From: an uncultured Chromatiales bacterium
GTDB taxonomy: Bacteria > Pseudomonadota > Gammaproteobacteria > Steroidobacterales > GCA-2729495
NCBI GenBank assembly: GCA_913058165.1
Contig: CAJXQV010000011.1
Span: forward strand, 1 to 12,393
Direction of reading: 5' to 3'
Length of the DNA stretch: 12,393 nucleotides
Below the pieces are notes generated by a model, which was given only the letters and a program-made list of their open reading frames with translations, searched no databases and was not told the DNA's origin. The position numbers and the translations under genes were made by a program. Within the stretch, counting starts at the first letter, position 1; each line of letters begins with the position of its first letter. This document shows, in pieces, positions 1 through 6,030 of the stretch.

Positions 1-47
1 GAGATTGCCTCTTGTCTCGTGGGCTCGGAGATGTGTATAAGAGACAG
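1..47 (+). other. Illumina Nextera adapter (library artefact)
   Basis: Not genomic. Bases 1-5 are the end of the P7 primer, 6-13 (TGCCTCTT) are the reverse complement of an 8-base i7 index, and 14-47 are the Nextera read-2 transposase adapter ending in the 19-base Tn5 mosaic end AGATGTGTATAAGAGACAG. The segment is the exact reverse complement of the last 47 bases of the window. Genomic sequence starts at 48. Confidence 0.98.
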
Positions 48-388
48 ATTAAGTACAGCGGCAATGCAATGCCCAACTGAGACAGGAGCATCCAGCTACG
101 CCGACGACCAAGCAATCGGCCGAGCAACGGAATAGGCAGGCGATCGACGAGGGGTGCCCAGAGAAATTTAAGGGAATACAACAAACCGACCCAGGCGAAC
201 ATCCCAATCTCAGTCATGCTGGCGCTGCTACTGGCCAGCCATGCCGTTAAAGTTCCGGCAACTAAGGCAAATGGCAGCCCCGCCGAAAAGCCCAGAAACA
301 ACATAGCCGCAACTCTGGGGTTGCGGTATACCGCCAGTGCCGCCAGCCAGCCTGATTCTTGCTGCGGGAGCTGAGCGCTATCAGTCAA
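48..388 (-). CDS. ampG: AmpG-family muropeptide permease (MFS), N-terminal part only
   Basis: AmpG is an inner-membrane MFS permease that imports anhydromuropeptides released from the cell wall, for recycling and, in some species, beta-lactamase signalling. The 113 visible residues carry the family signature: LFLGFSAGLPFALV in the first membrane helix (about residues 30-45), a second helix ending in KFLWAPLVDRLP, then a basic loop with GRRRSWMLL before the next helix begins. Reading upstream in frame, a stop lies at 404-406. Between it and the conserved region, TTG at 388 is the only standard start, with a weak GGA 8 bases upstream. That start overlaps the end of the exonuclease gene by 8 bases, suggesting translational coupling. 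The gene is cut at 48 by adapter sequence, so the loss of the C-terminal three quarters is artificial. The family call is firm; the exact start is less so. Confidence 0.88.
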
Positions 389-1151
389 TACTGTAATCCA
401 TAATCAAAGGAGCGTGATCTGAGAAACGTTTATTCTTATATATCACAGCCCGTGTCGCGGCACCCTTTAACTCGGGTGAAACGACCTGGTAATCAAGACG
501 CCAACCAACGTTGTTGTCCCAGGCACGCCCGCGGTTAGACCACCAGGTGTACTGATCGGCTTTTTGATTAACTTCACGAAACGCATCAACAAAGCCCTCA
601 CGATCAAAAACATCATCCAGCCAGGCGCGCTCTTCCGGCAGAAAGCCTGAGTTCTTTCTGTTTCCCCGCCAGTTCTTCAAATCGATTTCTTTGTGCGCAA
701 TGTTCCAGTCGCCACAGATGACATAGCGGCGGCCAGTCTCACGAATGTGCTGAAGGTAGTGCATGAACTCGTCCAGATAACGAAATTTTGCCTGCTGCCG
801 CTCCTCGCTCGAAGATCCCGAAGGCATATACACAGAAATGACGCTCAGGTCGCCAAAACGTGCCTCAATGTGGCGACCTTCTGCATCAAACTCGGGGGAC
901 CCGAATCCATTAATAACGTCGTCAGGTTCCTGCCTAGAATAGATCGCCACACCACTGTAGCCCTTCTTCTCAGCATCCTCGTAGTAGCAATAGTGATTGC
1001 GCGGCCGAAACTCATCGACATCGAGTTGGTGAGCCTGCGCCTTGGTCTCCTGAATACAAACGACATCGGCTTTTTGCCGCGGCAGCCAGTCAAAAAAACC
1101 CTTACGTGCTGCTGCACGAATGCCATTGGCATTAAGACTAATAATTCGCAT
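381..1151 (-). CDS. xthA: Exonuclease III-family AP endonuclease at the crc position
   Basis: Encodes a 256-residue EEP-fold protein of the exonuclease III / Crc family. Exonuclease III cuts DNA 5' to abasic sites and degrades 3' ends in base excision repair. The ATG at 1151 gives the canonical MRIISLNANGI start and has GGGGAAG just upstream; reading further upstream adds only a non-homologous extension. The metal and catalytic residues are all present: N7 (NANG), E35 (QET), D148 and N150 (GDWN), and D245-H246 (SDHAPL). In Pseudomonas a paralogue, Crc, lies next to pyrE and has lost several of these residues (from memory, QDT, GSLY and QHAPL at the same places). The divergent pyrE neighbour, the length and segments such as GFLPEERAWLDDVF and GWRLDYQV are Crc-like, but the active site argues for a working nuclease. 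Downstream, ampG overlaps by 8 bases, so the two are probably cotranscribed. Confidence 0.93.
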   Translation of the reverse strand: MRIISLNANGIRAAARKGFFDWLPRQKADVVCIQETKAQAHQLDVDEFRPRNHYCYYEDAEKKGYSGVAIYSRQEPDDVINGFGSPEFDAEGRHIEARFGDLSVISVYMPSGSSSEERQQAKFRYLDEFMHYLQHIRETGRRYVICGDWNIAHKEIDLKNWRGNRKNSGFLPEERAWLDDVFDREGFVDAFREVNQKADQYTWWSNRGRAWDNNVGWRLDYQVVSPELKGAATRAVIYKNKRFSDHAPLIMDYSID

Positions 1152-1261
1152 ACTTCCCCAACACAAGCAGAATAAAAATAGCTGCGTTACTCTAACAGAA
1201 GCAGCAACTGCAACCGACACGAAACGGGGCAACCCTAAACACAGGATTAATACGCACCAAG
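1152..1261. promoter_or_regulatory. Divergent control region between xthA and pyrE
   Basis: These 110 bases separate two divergently transcribed genes and must hold the promoter of each. The stretch around 1174-1186 is AT-rich (GAATAAAAATAG) and could supply a -10 on the minus strand for xthA. I find no pair of -35/-10 boxes good enough to place confidently. The ribosome site of xthA (GGGGAAG on the minus strand) is at its left edge; pyrE has only a poor AGGA, about 16 bases before its ATG. Confidence 0.4.
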
Positions 1262-1903
1262 ATGGATAACTACAAAATAGAATTTATTGAACTCGCTATG
1301 GAAGTTGGCGTGCTCAAACTGGGCGAGTTTGAACTAAAATCAGGGCGCATTAGTCCTTATTTTTTCAACTCAGGCTTGTTTAATACGGGTTTAGCGGCCG
1401 CTAAACTGGGGCGGTATTATGCCGCTGCTGCCGAGGCATCAGAAATCGACTTCGATATGTTGTTTGGCCCTGCCTACAAAGGCATTCCATTAGTAACCTT
1501 AGCCGCCGCTTCATTGGCCGATGACTATGGTCGCGACATGCCCTTCTCGTTTAACCGCAAAGAACCCAAAAGTCATGGTGAAGGTGGCACCATCGTAGGT
1601 GCTCCGCTCAACGGCAAGGTGCTTATCGTTGATGATGTCATTACCGCCGGCACTGCAATACGGGAGTCTGCAGAAATTATTCATGCTGCAGGCGCTGAGC
1701 CAGCTGGAATTTTGATCGCGCTGGATCGTCAGGAGCGCGGCACTGGTGAACTATCCGCGGTGCAGGAAGTGGAGCAAAGTCTCGGGGTAAAAGTGTGCAG
1801 CATTATTCAGTTGGCAGACCTTATCGAGTGGCTACAGAAGGCAGGCAACCACACTGAAACTCTTGATTCCGTTAAACAATATCGAAAAACCTACGGTATA
1901 TAA
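1262..1903 (+). CDS. pyrE: Orotate phosphoribosyltransferase
   Basis: Converts orotate and PRPP to orotidine 5'-phosphate in de novo UMP synthesis, in the cytoplasm. The 213-residue length matches bacterial PyrE. Visible motifs are the orotate-side segment [18 protein letters not shown] (about residues 23-40), GPAYKGIPL (69-77), the flexible catalytic loop [13 protein letters not shown] (97-109) with its lysines and histidine, and the PRPP-binding signature [13 protein letters not shown] (120-132). The first ATG at 1262 gives the expected N-terminus; its Shine-Dalgarno is weak. It is divergent from the exonuclease gene, as pyrE is from crc in Pseudomonas. In E. coli slmA lies between pyrE and dut; here that place holds an unrelated DUF4124 gene. 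No attenuator or terminator is evident around the gene. Confidence 0.97.
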   Translation: MDNYKIEFIELAMEVGVLKLGEFELKSGRISPYFFNSGLFNTGLAAAKLGRYYAAAAEASEIDFDMLFGPAYKGIPLVTLAAASLADDYGRDMPFSFNRKEPKSHGEGGTIVGAPLNGKVLIVDDVITAGTAIRESAEIIHAAGAEPAGILIALDRQERGTGELSAVQEVEQSLGVKVCSIIQLADLIEWLQKAGNHTETLDSVKQYRKTYGI

Positions 1904-2020
1904 GCCCTGTAGCCCCTCCACTCAGCGTATCTATCGTGCGAACCGGGTCACGATTAAGATGCATGCATAATGCGATAATCACTCTATTATTTACCGACGG
2001 AACAAACTGATACGACGCTG
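1904..2020. other. pyrE-DUF4124 intergenic region with small inverted repeats
   Basis: These 117 bases contain a perfect 6-bp inverted repeat, ATCGTG (1933-1938) and CACGAT (1949-1954), with a 10-base loop but no following T run, so it is not a standard terminator. A 10-base palindrome ATGCATGCAT follows at 1959-1968, then GATAAT at 1974-1979 and TATTAT at 1985-1990. Either could be a -10 box for the next gene, but neither has a good -35 at the right distance. Confidence 0.35.
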
Positions 2021-2680
2021 ATGAAGACTCTACTGCAAAAAATTTGCTTCAGCATATTGCTCGCCTCCGGCATCGCAGGCCTTAGCATTCATGGCGCTTA
2101 TGCAGAGAACGTCTACAAGTGGGTCGACGATGATGGCGTAACGCACTATGGCGATTCTATTCCGCCGAACCATGCAACAAGCCAGTACAGCATTTTGAAT
2201 GAACAAGGGGTCGAAATAAAAGTTGTTGGCGGCGCTCTCTCGAGCGAAGACCGGCAACAACTCAAAGCTCAAGCCGAGGCTGAGGAAAAAGCCCGGGAGG
2301 AGCAGGCAACTGCTGTGATACGCGACCGAGTACTCTTAAGCACATACTTGTCAGTTGATGAAATCGAAGCGCTGCGTGACCGGCGAGTAGAATTGGTTCG
2401 GGCGCAAATTCAAGTGACTAAACTCTACCTCAATAACCTGCGCAGCAAACTTGAGCGCCTGGAGCAAGAGGCTCAACGCCACAGCCAGCAAAACACCGGC
2501 CCGAAAGCTCAGCCTCTCGATGAAAAACTGGCACGGGAACTCGCTGATACAATCGACTCAATTATGCTTTACGACAAAACGCTGAAAGAGTCAGAAGCAG
2601 AACAACTGCGACTGGAGAACAAATTCATCGGCGACATCAATCGCTTTTTAGAGCTAAAACAACTGCCTGCTGGCCGCTAA
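2021..2680 (+). CDS. Secreted DUF4124-domain protein with coiled-coil tail
   Basis: Function unknown. The 219-residue protein starts with a clear Sec signal peptide: KTLLQK, a hydrophobic stretch at about residues 8-25 and a likely cut after AYA (about residue 29). The DUF4124 motif follows at once: VYKWVDDDGVTHYGDSIPP (about residues 31-49). This small domain is common in periplasmic proteins of Pseudomonas and relatives. The rest is highly charged, with Glu/Gln/Lys/Arg-rich segments at about 75-97, 120-155 and 168-205 that look like coiled coils, and no membrane anchor. It is probably a soluble periplasmic protein. It follows pyrE by 117 bases, replaces slmA relative to E. coli, and its stop lies one base from that of the convergent dut gene. 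The ATG at 2021 is chosen because it gives a complete signal peptide; its ribosome site is weak. Confidence 0.82.
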   Translation: MKTLLQKICFSILLASGIAGLSIHGAYAENVYKWVDDDGVTHYGDSIPPNHATSQYSILNEQGVEIKVVGGALSSEDRQQLKAQAEAEEKAREEQATAVIRDRVLLSTYLSVDEIEALRDRRVELVRAQIQVTKLYLNNLRSKLERLEQEAQRHSQQNTGPKAQPLDEKLARELADTIDSIMLYDKTLKESEAEQLRLENKFIGDINRFLELKQLPAGR

Positions 2681-2681
2681 G

Positions 2682-3143
2682 TTAGCCTTGGCCGGTGTGC
2701 CCGAAGCCACCTGCGCCACGCTTACTCTCAATAAACTCGTCCACCACTTCAAACTCTGGCTGAACAACCGGCACAATAACCAGCTGCGCCATACGTAAGC
2801 CGGGCTCAAGCACGAACGGCTCATGCCCTCGGTTCCAGCAGGATACAAACAGCTGGCCCTGATAATCCGAATCAATAAGTCCCACCAGATTACCCAACAC
2901 AATCCCGTGTTTATGCCCCAGACCCGAGCGCGGCAAGATAACCGCGGCAAGTGAAGGATCCTCAATATATATCGCCATTCCCGTAGGAATTAATTCAGTT
3001 TGACCGGGTTTGATCTCCAGTGGCTCATCGATGCAAGCCCGCAAGTCAACGCCTGCAGAACCTACTGTAGCTGGCTCAGGCAGCGGTATCGTACTCCCAA
3101 TACGGGAATCCAGAATTTTCAATTGAATTGTTTTTTTGGGCAA
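2682..3143 (-). CDS. dut: dUTP diphosphatase (dUTPase), TTG start
   Basis: Hydrolyses dUTP to dUMP and pyrophosphate, keeping uracil out of DNA and supplying dUMP for thymidylate synthesis. It is a homotrimeric cytoplasmic enzyme. All five dUTPase motifs are present: GSAGVDLRA (28-36), [12 protein letters not shown] (70-81), [11 protein letters not shown] (88-98, with the catalytic Asp in it), [10 protein letters not shown] (117-126) and the C-terminal [10 protein letters not shown] (142-151). There is no ATG near the conserved N-terminus. TTG at 3143 gives 153 residues, close to the E. coli enzyme, and lies 8 bases from a good AGGA. Continuing upstream to a more distal start would run through the coaBC coding region. 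It begins 20 bases after the coaBC stop, so the two form an operon as in E. coli. The start is well supported but non-canonical. Confidence 0.95.
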   Translation of the reverse strand: MPKKTIQLKILDSRIGSTIPLPEPATVGSAGVDLRACIDEPLEIKPGQTELIPTGMAIYIEDPSLAAVILPRSGLGHKHGIVLGNLVGLIDSDYQGQLFVSCWNRGHEPFVLEPGLRMAQLVIVPVVQPEFEVVDEFIESKRGAGGFGHTGQG

Positions 3144-3151
3144 AACGAGGT

Positions 3152-3155
3152 TCCT
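3152..3155 (-). promoter_or_regulatory. Ribosome binding site deciding the dut TTG start
   Basis: AGGA on the minus strand (TCCT at 3152-3155 on plus), with an 8-base gap to TTG at 3143. It lies in the 20-base coaBC-dut gap and is the main reason for choosing TTG. Confidence 0.7.
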
Positions 3156-3163
3156 TAGGGTGC

Positions 3164-4405
3164 TTAGTGAGCGACAGGGTTCTGCCGAAGGTCGCCAGCA
3201 CTGTGCGGGCCACTGGTGCGGTAGCGATGCGCGACAACGGTAATCAGCCGTCTGGATAAATCTGCCTTCGACATATTGGGTAAGGACTCGCGCCCATCCG
3301 CCCACATTACAATCGCAGCATTATCATCACGATCGAAACCAAAATTATCGCCCACCAGATTAGCGACAATCATGTCCAGTTTTTTGCGATTCAGTTTCAG
3401 CATGGCATGCTCTTCGAGTTTTTCGGTTTCTGCTGCAAAGCCCACGGTGAACGGTGCAGAATCAAGTGCGGCTATCGCTGCGAGAAGGTCGGGTGACTTC
3501 GCCATTTCGAGAATAAATTTCTCGTCATGTTTCTTAATTTTATGACTGGGTACAGACTCAGGGCGGTAGTCCGAAATTGCTGCAGCACCTACGTAAATAT
3601 CTTTACCTGCAATACGGTCCATAGCTGCGTCATACATTTCCAATGCGGTTTCAACATTCACCCGCTCAACTCCTGGGGGCGTAGGCAATGAAACTGGCCC
3701 GGCAATAAGAGTCACATCGGCACCGGCATCGGCAGCAGCCCGCGCTACAGCAAACCCCATCTTTCCGGAACTGCGGTTACTCACGAACCTCACTGGATCA
3801 ATTGGCTCTCGCGTAGGCCCGGCAGTGACCATAATTTTCAGGCCGCGCAAAGCGCCTGCTGCATCTGACCGGGTAAGTTGAGCAACGATCTCTGCCGGTT
3901 CCGTCATCCGTCCTGGACCGACATCGCCGCAGGCCTGATCACCCACGTCCGGGCCAATAAACCGAACGTTACGGCGGCTCAGTGAATTAATATTGGCTTG
4001 GGTGCTGTCGTTACGATACATCGCCTGATTCATTGAGGGCACGATAACGATCGGCGACTCTGTCGCCAGACATAAGGTGCTTAAAAGGCTATCGGCGTTG
4101 CCGTTGGCCAACTGCGCAATCACGTTTGCCGTAGCTGGCGCAATAAGCACCATGTCGGCCCACTTGGCCAATTCGATATGACCCATAGCCGCTTCTGCCT
4201 GCTCATCCCAAAGGTCCCCGCGCACCGGCTCCCCGGATACCGCCTGAAATACGGCGGGAGACACCAGCTTCGCTGCACTCGCGGTCAAAACCACCCGCAC
4301 ATCGGCGCCACGATCCTTCAGGCGCCGAACAAGGTCTGGGCTTTTATAGGCGGCAATACTGCCGCTCACACCAAGTAATATTTTCTTATTCTGCAAATCA
4401 ATCAT
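3164..4405 (-). CDS. coaBC: Bifunctional phosphopantothenoylcysteine decarboxylase / phosphopantothenate-cysteine ligase
   Basis: Carries out two successive steps of coenzyme A synthesis: CoaB joins cysteine to 4'-phosphopantothenate with CTP, and the FMN-containing CoaC part decarboxylates the product to 4'-phosphopantetheine. The 413 residues split into CoaC (about 1-185) and CoaB (about 190-400). In CoaC I see [10 protein letters not shown] (12-21), the active His in [10 protein letters not shown] (H76), PSMN (123-126) and the active Cys in [10 protein letters not shown] (C159). In CoaB I see [20 protein letters not shown] (194-213), [10 protein letters not shown] (273-282) and the lysine cluster KIKK (289-292). 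The ATG at 4405 fits the family N-terminus; GTG 12 bases upstream is an in-frame alternative. The gene heads an operon with dut and is divergent from radC, as in E. coli. Confidence 0.97.
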   Translation of the reverse strand: MIDLQNKKILLGVSGSIAAYKSPDLVRRLKDRGADVRVVLTASAAKLVSPAVFQAVSGEPVRGDLWDEQAEAAMGHIELAKWADMVLIAPATANVIAQLANGNADSLLSTLCLATESPIVIVPSMNQAMYRNDSTQANINSLSRRNVRFIGPDVGDQACGDVGPGRMTEPAEIVAQLTRSDAAGALRGLKIMVTAGPTREPIDPVRFVSNRSSGKMGFAVARAAADAGADVTLIAGPVSLPTPPGVERVNVETALEMYDAAMDRIAGKDIYVGAAAISDYRPESVPSHKIKKHDEKFILEMAKSPDLLAAIAALDSAPFTVGFAAETEKLEEHAMLKLNRKKLDMIVANLVGDNFGFDRDDNAAIVMWADGRESLPNMSKADLSRRLITVVAHRYRTSGPHSAGDLRQNPVAH

Positions 4406-4505
4406 GGTGGGCTTCACATAGGGACGGGAAGGGATTTTCAAAATTAGCGATACACCCCAGATTCGAGACTGTATAACGACTCGGGGCCGGGGGCAAAATC
4501 CCTGC
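4406..4505. promoter_or_regulatory. coaBC-radC divergent region with a candidate radC promoter
   Basis: These 100 bases must hold both promoters. For radC, GATACA (4449-4454), a 17-base spacer and TATAAC (4472-4477) form a plausible but weak sigma70 promoter on the plus strand, about 30 bases before the ATG. No convincing coaBC promoter is visible on the minus strand, where a GC-rich run (4480-4493) lies upstream of an AT-rich stretch (4434-4446). Confidence 0.35.
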
Positions 4506-5252
4506 ATGAGAAATACGAACAACACAGGTACAAATAGCCCGGCAGGCCAACCGGAGAGCACGTCAGCGGAGGAAACGTTGCGCAGTGGTCACGGCATTAG
4601 CATAGGCGGTAATCCCGCAAGCATTATGAACCCTGGCGCAGAGACCATGCCCGACATTGAACTCATCGCGCTCATTATTGAACGGCATACCCAACCAAAG
4701 AAGGCGCATGACATGGCACATGAGCTGCTTTTGAGGTTTGGCTCTATCCGCGGCATCCTGAATGCTCCGGTCAATGATCTGCTGTTAATCGACGGCATGG
4801 GCCAGCGCCGAGCGAGCATGGTGAGCAGCTTAAGCGAGATCAGCGCGCGCTACCTGCAAGAGCGCATTGTGCCCGGCAGTAGCATCCAGTCCCCCGGAGA
4901 CAGCCGGCAATACCTGATGGCGAGGTTGCGTGACCGGCCTCAGGAGGTTTTCTGCGCGCTGTTTCTGGACAACCGACATCGGGTGCTCTCCTTCGAAGAA
5001 CTGTTCTTCGGCACTATCGATGCAACCTCGGTGTATCCGCGGGAAATACTCCGCCGCGCACTCACCCGCAATGCGGCAGCAGTAATTCTTGCGCACAATC
5101 ACCCGTCCGGTGTCGCCGAACCCAGTGCCGCCGACCAAAACATTACTCGCAGAGTGCGTGATGCGCTGGAGCTTATCGATGTGCGACTGCTGGACCATTT
5201 TGTTGTGGGTGACGGCAGTTGCGTGTCGCTGGCTGCGCGCGGCATGCTCTGA
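4506..5252 (+). CDS. radC: RadC-family JAB/MPN-domain protein with a divergent N-terminus
   Basis: A member of the RadC (UPF0758) family, long annotated as DNA repair, although its biochemical role is unsettled. The 248-residue protein has an N-terminal helical/HhH-like part (about 48-120, including LLLIDGMGQRRAS) and a JAB metalloprotease-like domain (about 125-248). The metal-site residues are intact: Glu in FEELFFG (164-165), H197 and H199 in HNHPSG, and D210 in SAAD. The C-terminal half is very typical (SVYPREILRRAL, LDHFVVGDG). The N-terminus is not: GAETMPDIELIALIIERH stands where RadC proteins usually have RGAxALSDAELLAIFLRTG, preceded by about 25 polar residues in place of the usual ERPREKLL segment. 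It aligns without a gap, so this looks like divergence and not a frameshift. ATG at 4506 is the first start; those at 4626 and 4647 would cut into the domain. Confidence 0.92.
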   Translation: MRNTNNTGTNSPAGQPESTSAEETLRSGHGISIGGNPASIMNPGAETMPDIELIALIIERHTQPKKAHDMAHELLLRFGSIRGILNAPVNDLLLIDGMGQRRASMVSSLSEISARYLQERIVPGSSIQSPGDSRQYLMARLRDRPQEVFCALFLDNRHRVLSFEELFFGTIDATSVYPREILRRALTRNAAAVILAHNHPSGVAEPSAADQNITRRVRDALELIDVRLLDHFVVGDGSCVSLAARGML

Positions 5253-5318
5253 AGCGACTATCAGCCTGTACAGCAGATATACGACGGGGCCTTCCAAACC
5301 CGTCATACCGCGAGCGAG

Positions 5319-5344
5319 CTGAGCACTGCTGCCTGGGTGCTCAG
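5319..5344 (+). other. Hairpin downstream of radC (8-bp perfect stem)
   Basis: CTGAGCAC (5319-5326) and GTGCTCAG (5337-5344) form a perfect 8-bp stem with a 10-base loop, 67 bases after the radC stop. There is no U tract, so it does not qualify as an intrinsic terminator; it may stabilise or pause the radC transcript. The surrounding 5253-5400 holds no supportable gene. Confidence 0.4.
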
Positions 5345-5400
5345 TAAAGAACAGCCACCGACTCAGGCCGCGTATGAAGATCGATAAACGCCGGTATTGC

Positions 5401-5429
5401 TTGCCTCTGTCGCCCTAGGCTGGTATAAA
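5401..5429 (+). promoter_or_regulatory. Sigma70 promoter for rpmB-rpmG
   Basis: TTGCCT (5401-5406), exactly 17 bases, then TATAAA (5424-5429): 4 of 6 and 5 of 6 consensus matches. It is followed by a GC-rich stretch AGCCGGCTGAG where transcription would start, a discriminator type common at growth-rate- and ppGpp-controlled ribosomal promoters. It would leave a leader of about 60 bases before the rpmB ATG. Confidence 0.65.
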
Positions 5430-5495
5430 AGCCGGCTGAGATCGACTGTATTTCGTCACGTCGATCATAAACATTTGATTTACCAGAGGTTGCTC

Positions 5496-5732
5496 ATGTC
5501 ACGGGTCTGTCAGGTCACCGGAAAACGTCCGATGTCCGGAAATAATGTGTCCCACGCCAACAATAGAACTCGGCGTCGGTTTTTGCCTAACGTGCATTCA
5601 CGTAGGTTCTGGGTTGATAGCGAGAAGCGCTATGTGCGCTTGCGTGTGTCAGGTAAAGGCCTCCGCATCATCGACAAGAAAGGTATTGATATCGTTCTTG
5701 CTGACCTGCGCAATCAGGGCCAGAAAGTCTAA
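5496..5732 (+). CDS. rpmB: 50S ribosomal protein L28
   Basis: Structural protein of the large ribosomal subunit, 78 residues, the same length as in E. coli. It opens with the L28 signature [20 protein letters not shown] and continues with [16 protein letters not shown] and a conserved C-terminal [18 protein letters not shown]. Only one cysteine (C5) is present, so it is the zinc-free type. The ATG at 5496 has AGAGG six bases upstream; the frame stays open further upstream, but that part has no homology. It is 26 bases before rpmG, and the two are almost certainly one transcript from the promoter at 5401. Confidence 0.98.
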   Translation: MSRVCQVTGKRPMSGNNVSHANNRTRRRFLPNVHSRRFWVDSEKRYVRLRVSGKGLRIIDKKGIDIVLADLRNQGQKV

Positions 5733-5758
5733 ATTAGGACGCCAGCGGAGAATTAGCT

Positions 5759-5914
5759 ATGAGAGACAAAATTAAATTAGTGTCATCGGCCGGAACCGGG
5801 CACTACTACACAACGACCAAGAACAAGCGTCTGCATCCTGAGAAAATGGAAACCAGAAAGTTTGATCCTGTTGTACGTCAGCACGTTATGTATAAAGAAG
5901 CCAAAATCAAGTAA
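5759..5914 (+). CDS. rpmG: 50S ribosomal protein L33
   Basis: Small basic large-subunit protein of 51 residues: [20 protein letters not shown] at the start, then [20 protein letters not shown] and the conserved C-terminal YKEAKIK. It lacks the two CxxC pairs of zinc-binding L33, so it is the cysteine-free form, as is the preceding L28. The ATG at 5759 has GGAG with an 8-base gap. It is the second gene of the rpmB-rpmG operon and is followed by a strong terminator. Confidence 0.98.
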   Translation: MRDKIKLVSSAGTGHYYTTTKNKRLHPEKMETRKFDPVVRQHVMYKEAKIK

Positions 5915-5964
5915 CAAGATTTTGACTACCCGGGTCTAAGTAATCGTGACTTACTTCAGATCCG

Positions 5965-6004
5965 AGCAATAAAAAACCCGCTATAAAGCGGGTTTTTTAT
6001 TGCT
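5965..6004. terminator. Bidirectional intrinsic terminator of rpmB-rpmG and the desaturase gene
   Basis: A perfect 17-bp inverted repeat (5965-5981 and 5988-6004) around a 6-base TATAAA loop. The core is CCCGC/GCGGG flanked by A6 and T6 runs, so in each direction a GC stem is followed by a U tract. It stops rpmB-rpmG on plus and the convergent desaturase gene on minus, whose stop lies 27 bases away. A second, imperfect hairpin with core AAGTAA/TTACTT (5938-5943 and 5951-5956) sits just before it on the rpmG side. Confidence 0.93.
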
Positions 6005-6030
6005 ATAAACTTTTGGCCCGCGCTTACAGA

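Noticed and set aside
693..1175. Open frame of 160 codons on plus, antisense to xthA
   Set aside because: The protein is not recognisable, and the minus strand has a full, motif-complete exonuclease; this is a shadow frame.
1933..1954. Terminator after pyrE
   Set aside because: Only a 6-bp stem with a 10-base loop and no T run follows; not enough for an intrinsic terminator.
2682..3305. A 207-residue dut product starting upstream near 3305
   Set aside because: The extra 54 residues overlap coaBC coding sequence, show no homology and have no ribosome site; TTG 3143 with AGGA gives the normal enzyme length.
4560..4680. Possible frameshift in radC explaining the odd N-terminus
   Set aside because: The other frames do not contain the missing RadC motif, and the present frame aligns without a gap to the family (GAETMPDIELIA against RGAxALSDAELLA).
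4830..5306. Open frame of 158 codons on minus, opposite radC
   Set aside because: It is antisense to the conserved JAB domain of RadC, with no family features or ribosome site.
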